Shown piece by piece: positions 30,863 to 31,782 of a DNA stretch of 31,782 bases. Numbering within the stretch: the stretch's first letter is position 1; each line of letters opens with the position of its first letter. The DNA lies in assembly GCA_015039465.1 (NCBI GenBank), contig MU130073.1, forward strand, positions 323,927-355,708, read 5' to 3'. The DNA is from Phlegmacium glaucopus. Lineage: Eukaryota; Basidiomycota; Agaricomycetes; Agaricales; Cortinariaceae. Both the position numbers and the translations under genes were made by a program. Below the pieces are notes generated by a model, which was not told the origin of the DNA, searched no databases, and was given only the letters and a program-made list of their open reading frames with translations.

Positions 30863-31149
30863 TCAGTAACCGATATCGGAGTGGTCGAAGCAACTCACTG
30901 CTGTGTTACTTGATAGATAAAGGCGATCCTGGGGGAATACTAGTAGTCGGGTGGTGGAGCGAGTCAGAAGTGTTTGAGGCCGAGAACTCTGAAAGCTATG
31001 ACTTTTATACCTTTAAGCGCCCTTGTCGTTCCCGTGGGATTCGGCGAGGAAGTCAGGATAACAAAAGGAAATGTCCCATGTTGGAAGGTCAGTGCCAAAC
31101 TTTCGGGCCCCTTCCATCTATATTCAAATGTAACAACTAATCAGAGCGT
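30863..31149. repeat. Duplicated upstream block, copy B
   Basis: Counterpart of 28,846-29,150. Here it begins about 620 bp upstream of the protein B start, so the spacing to the gene is not kept. The roughly 600 bp between (30,244-30,862) have no match in the A copy and no clear gene. An open plus-strand frame across block B is interrupted in block A, so it is unlikely to be coding. Confidence 0.85.
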
Positions 31150-31683
31150 TGTAAGGAAGTTAAATTGTGTGTCCTGTGAGAGAGGAGGGATACGCGGGAG
31201 AATCGACTCCGTCGATCCTCAGGGTCTTGTACTGCTTAAATTGCAATGACGTTCCGTAGTTAGGTAGTATAAACTTTTGTGAGTCCCGGACAGTATAGAT
31301 CTGTAGATTTGTAATTTGAGATATATTGGACTAGTGATCCTAGATTTCTTCCCTGACTATTTATACTAAATCTCCGTAGTTATTTATTTATTACACTATG
31401 AATTTGTTCATTTTTCGGATAAGATCCGTAGATCTCATTTTAGTAAGTACAAATACTTTGTAGATTCCGTTGTCTCGGGTAATTTGAATTTAAGCATTTC
31501 CGGAGCTATTTACAAAAGGGTTTGGGAAGAATGAAACTTATCTTATTTTGGGTCTTCAAGAATGCAAGTGCATTCGGTTGTAGGTCCCGGATTATTGAGT
31601 TTACTGGCGTAATTATATTTTTGAATTGTTTTGTTTTCTCTTACTTGAGGCAGGGATACTCCCTCCTCACATCTTCCGGGGAC

Positions 31684-31708
31684 TTTAAAAGTTGACTTCC
31701 CAGTCAAC
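31684..31708 (+). promoter_or_regulatory. TATA-like TTTAAAA plus palindrome before the last gene
   Basis: TTTAAAA (31,684-31,690) touches the palindrome GTTGACTTCCCAGTCAAC (31,691-31,708; 7-bp arms, 4-bp spacer), 14 nt before the ATG. This is the same layout as 14,037-14,013 on the minus strand. A hairpin-like TGAGGCAGGGA / TCCCTCCTCA lies at about 31,646-31,669. Confidence 0.6.
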
Positions 31709-31722
31709 CATTCTTCACAAAG

Positions 31723-31782
31723 ATGCCCGTCGTCGTATTCTTACATTCCACCTTTCGCAACATACAGAACCATCTTGCTGCC
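31723..31782 (+). CDS. Start of an unknown gene, cut by the window edge
   Basis: ATG at 31,723 opens 20 codons to the edge (MPVVVFLHSTFRNIQNHLAA). It is weakly alike, without gaps, to the N-terminus of the broken gene at 13,967 (MIIKVLSDLTLDHVQHVIQD): identical at M1, V5, T10 and Q15, with several conservative changes. The shared promoter layout is stronger evidence than the protein. The region 31,150-31,680 before it holds no gene, and carries repeated TCCGTAG words (near 31,255, 31,371 and 31,426) and CpG. Confidence 0.45.
   Translation, partial: MPVVVFLHSTFRNIQNHLAA

Noticed and set aside
30910..31249. Plus-strand frames across block B
   Set aside because: The same region in block A has frame-breaking indels and no open frame, so coding is unlikely.

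Overview
The window looks like one piece of a transposon-rich basidiomycete genome, probably an Agaricomycete. This is inferred from dense short GT-AG introns (17 in one glycosidase gene), spliced tRNA-Cys genes, an FG-GAP/VCBS repeat protein of a mushroom-like style, and decayed Ty1/copia and Ty3/gypsy elements. No species can be named from the sequence alone.

Left compartment, about 1-17,045: almost all decayed repeats. In order it holds a copia integrase tail (1-737), decamer-type minisatellites, a diverged tandem duplication (2,950-3,730), an apparently intact six-exon unknown gene (6,210-7,202), two 5'-truncated gypsy copies lying head to head (7,561-10,303 minus; 10,980-13,371 plus), a broken two-exon gene with a palindromic promoter (13,476-14,037, minus), a probable solo LTR (15,067-15,348) and a copia RNase H tail (16,263-16,795). 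CpG is nearly absent: I found none in 670-2,151, 3,890-5,857 or 14,124-15,876. Several premature stops are TGA where CGA is expected. This is the mark of cytosine methylation followed by deamination.

Right compartment, about 17,130-31,782: ordinary gene space, rich in CpG. It holds an FG-GAP/VCBS propeller protein (minus); a GH47 alpha-1,2-mannosidase (plus, 18 exons); the OST subunit Swp1/ribophorin II (minus); two spliced tRNA-Cys(GCA) genes (minus); the proteasome lid subunit Rpn3 (plus); an NDUFAF2/mimitin-like complex I assembly factor (plus); and two small, charged, paralogous proteins of unknown function (minus) with a duplicated ~300-bp upstream block. The window ends in the first 20 codons of another gene whose promoter resembles that of the pseudogene at 14 kb.

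Functional links: GH47 and Swp1 both act in secretory N-glycosylation and are convergent neighbours. The other conserved genes are unlinked housekeeping functions. Exon coordinates were assembled by hand from reading frame, GT-AG sites and family motifs, and were not checked against RNA or alignments.
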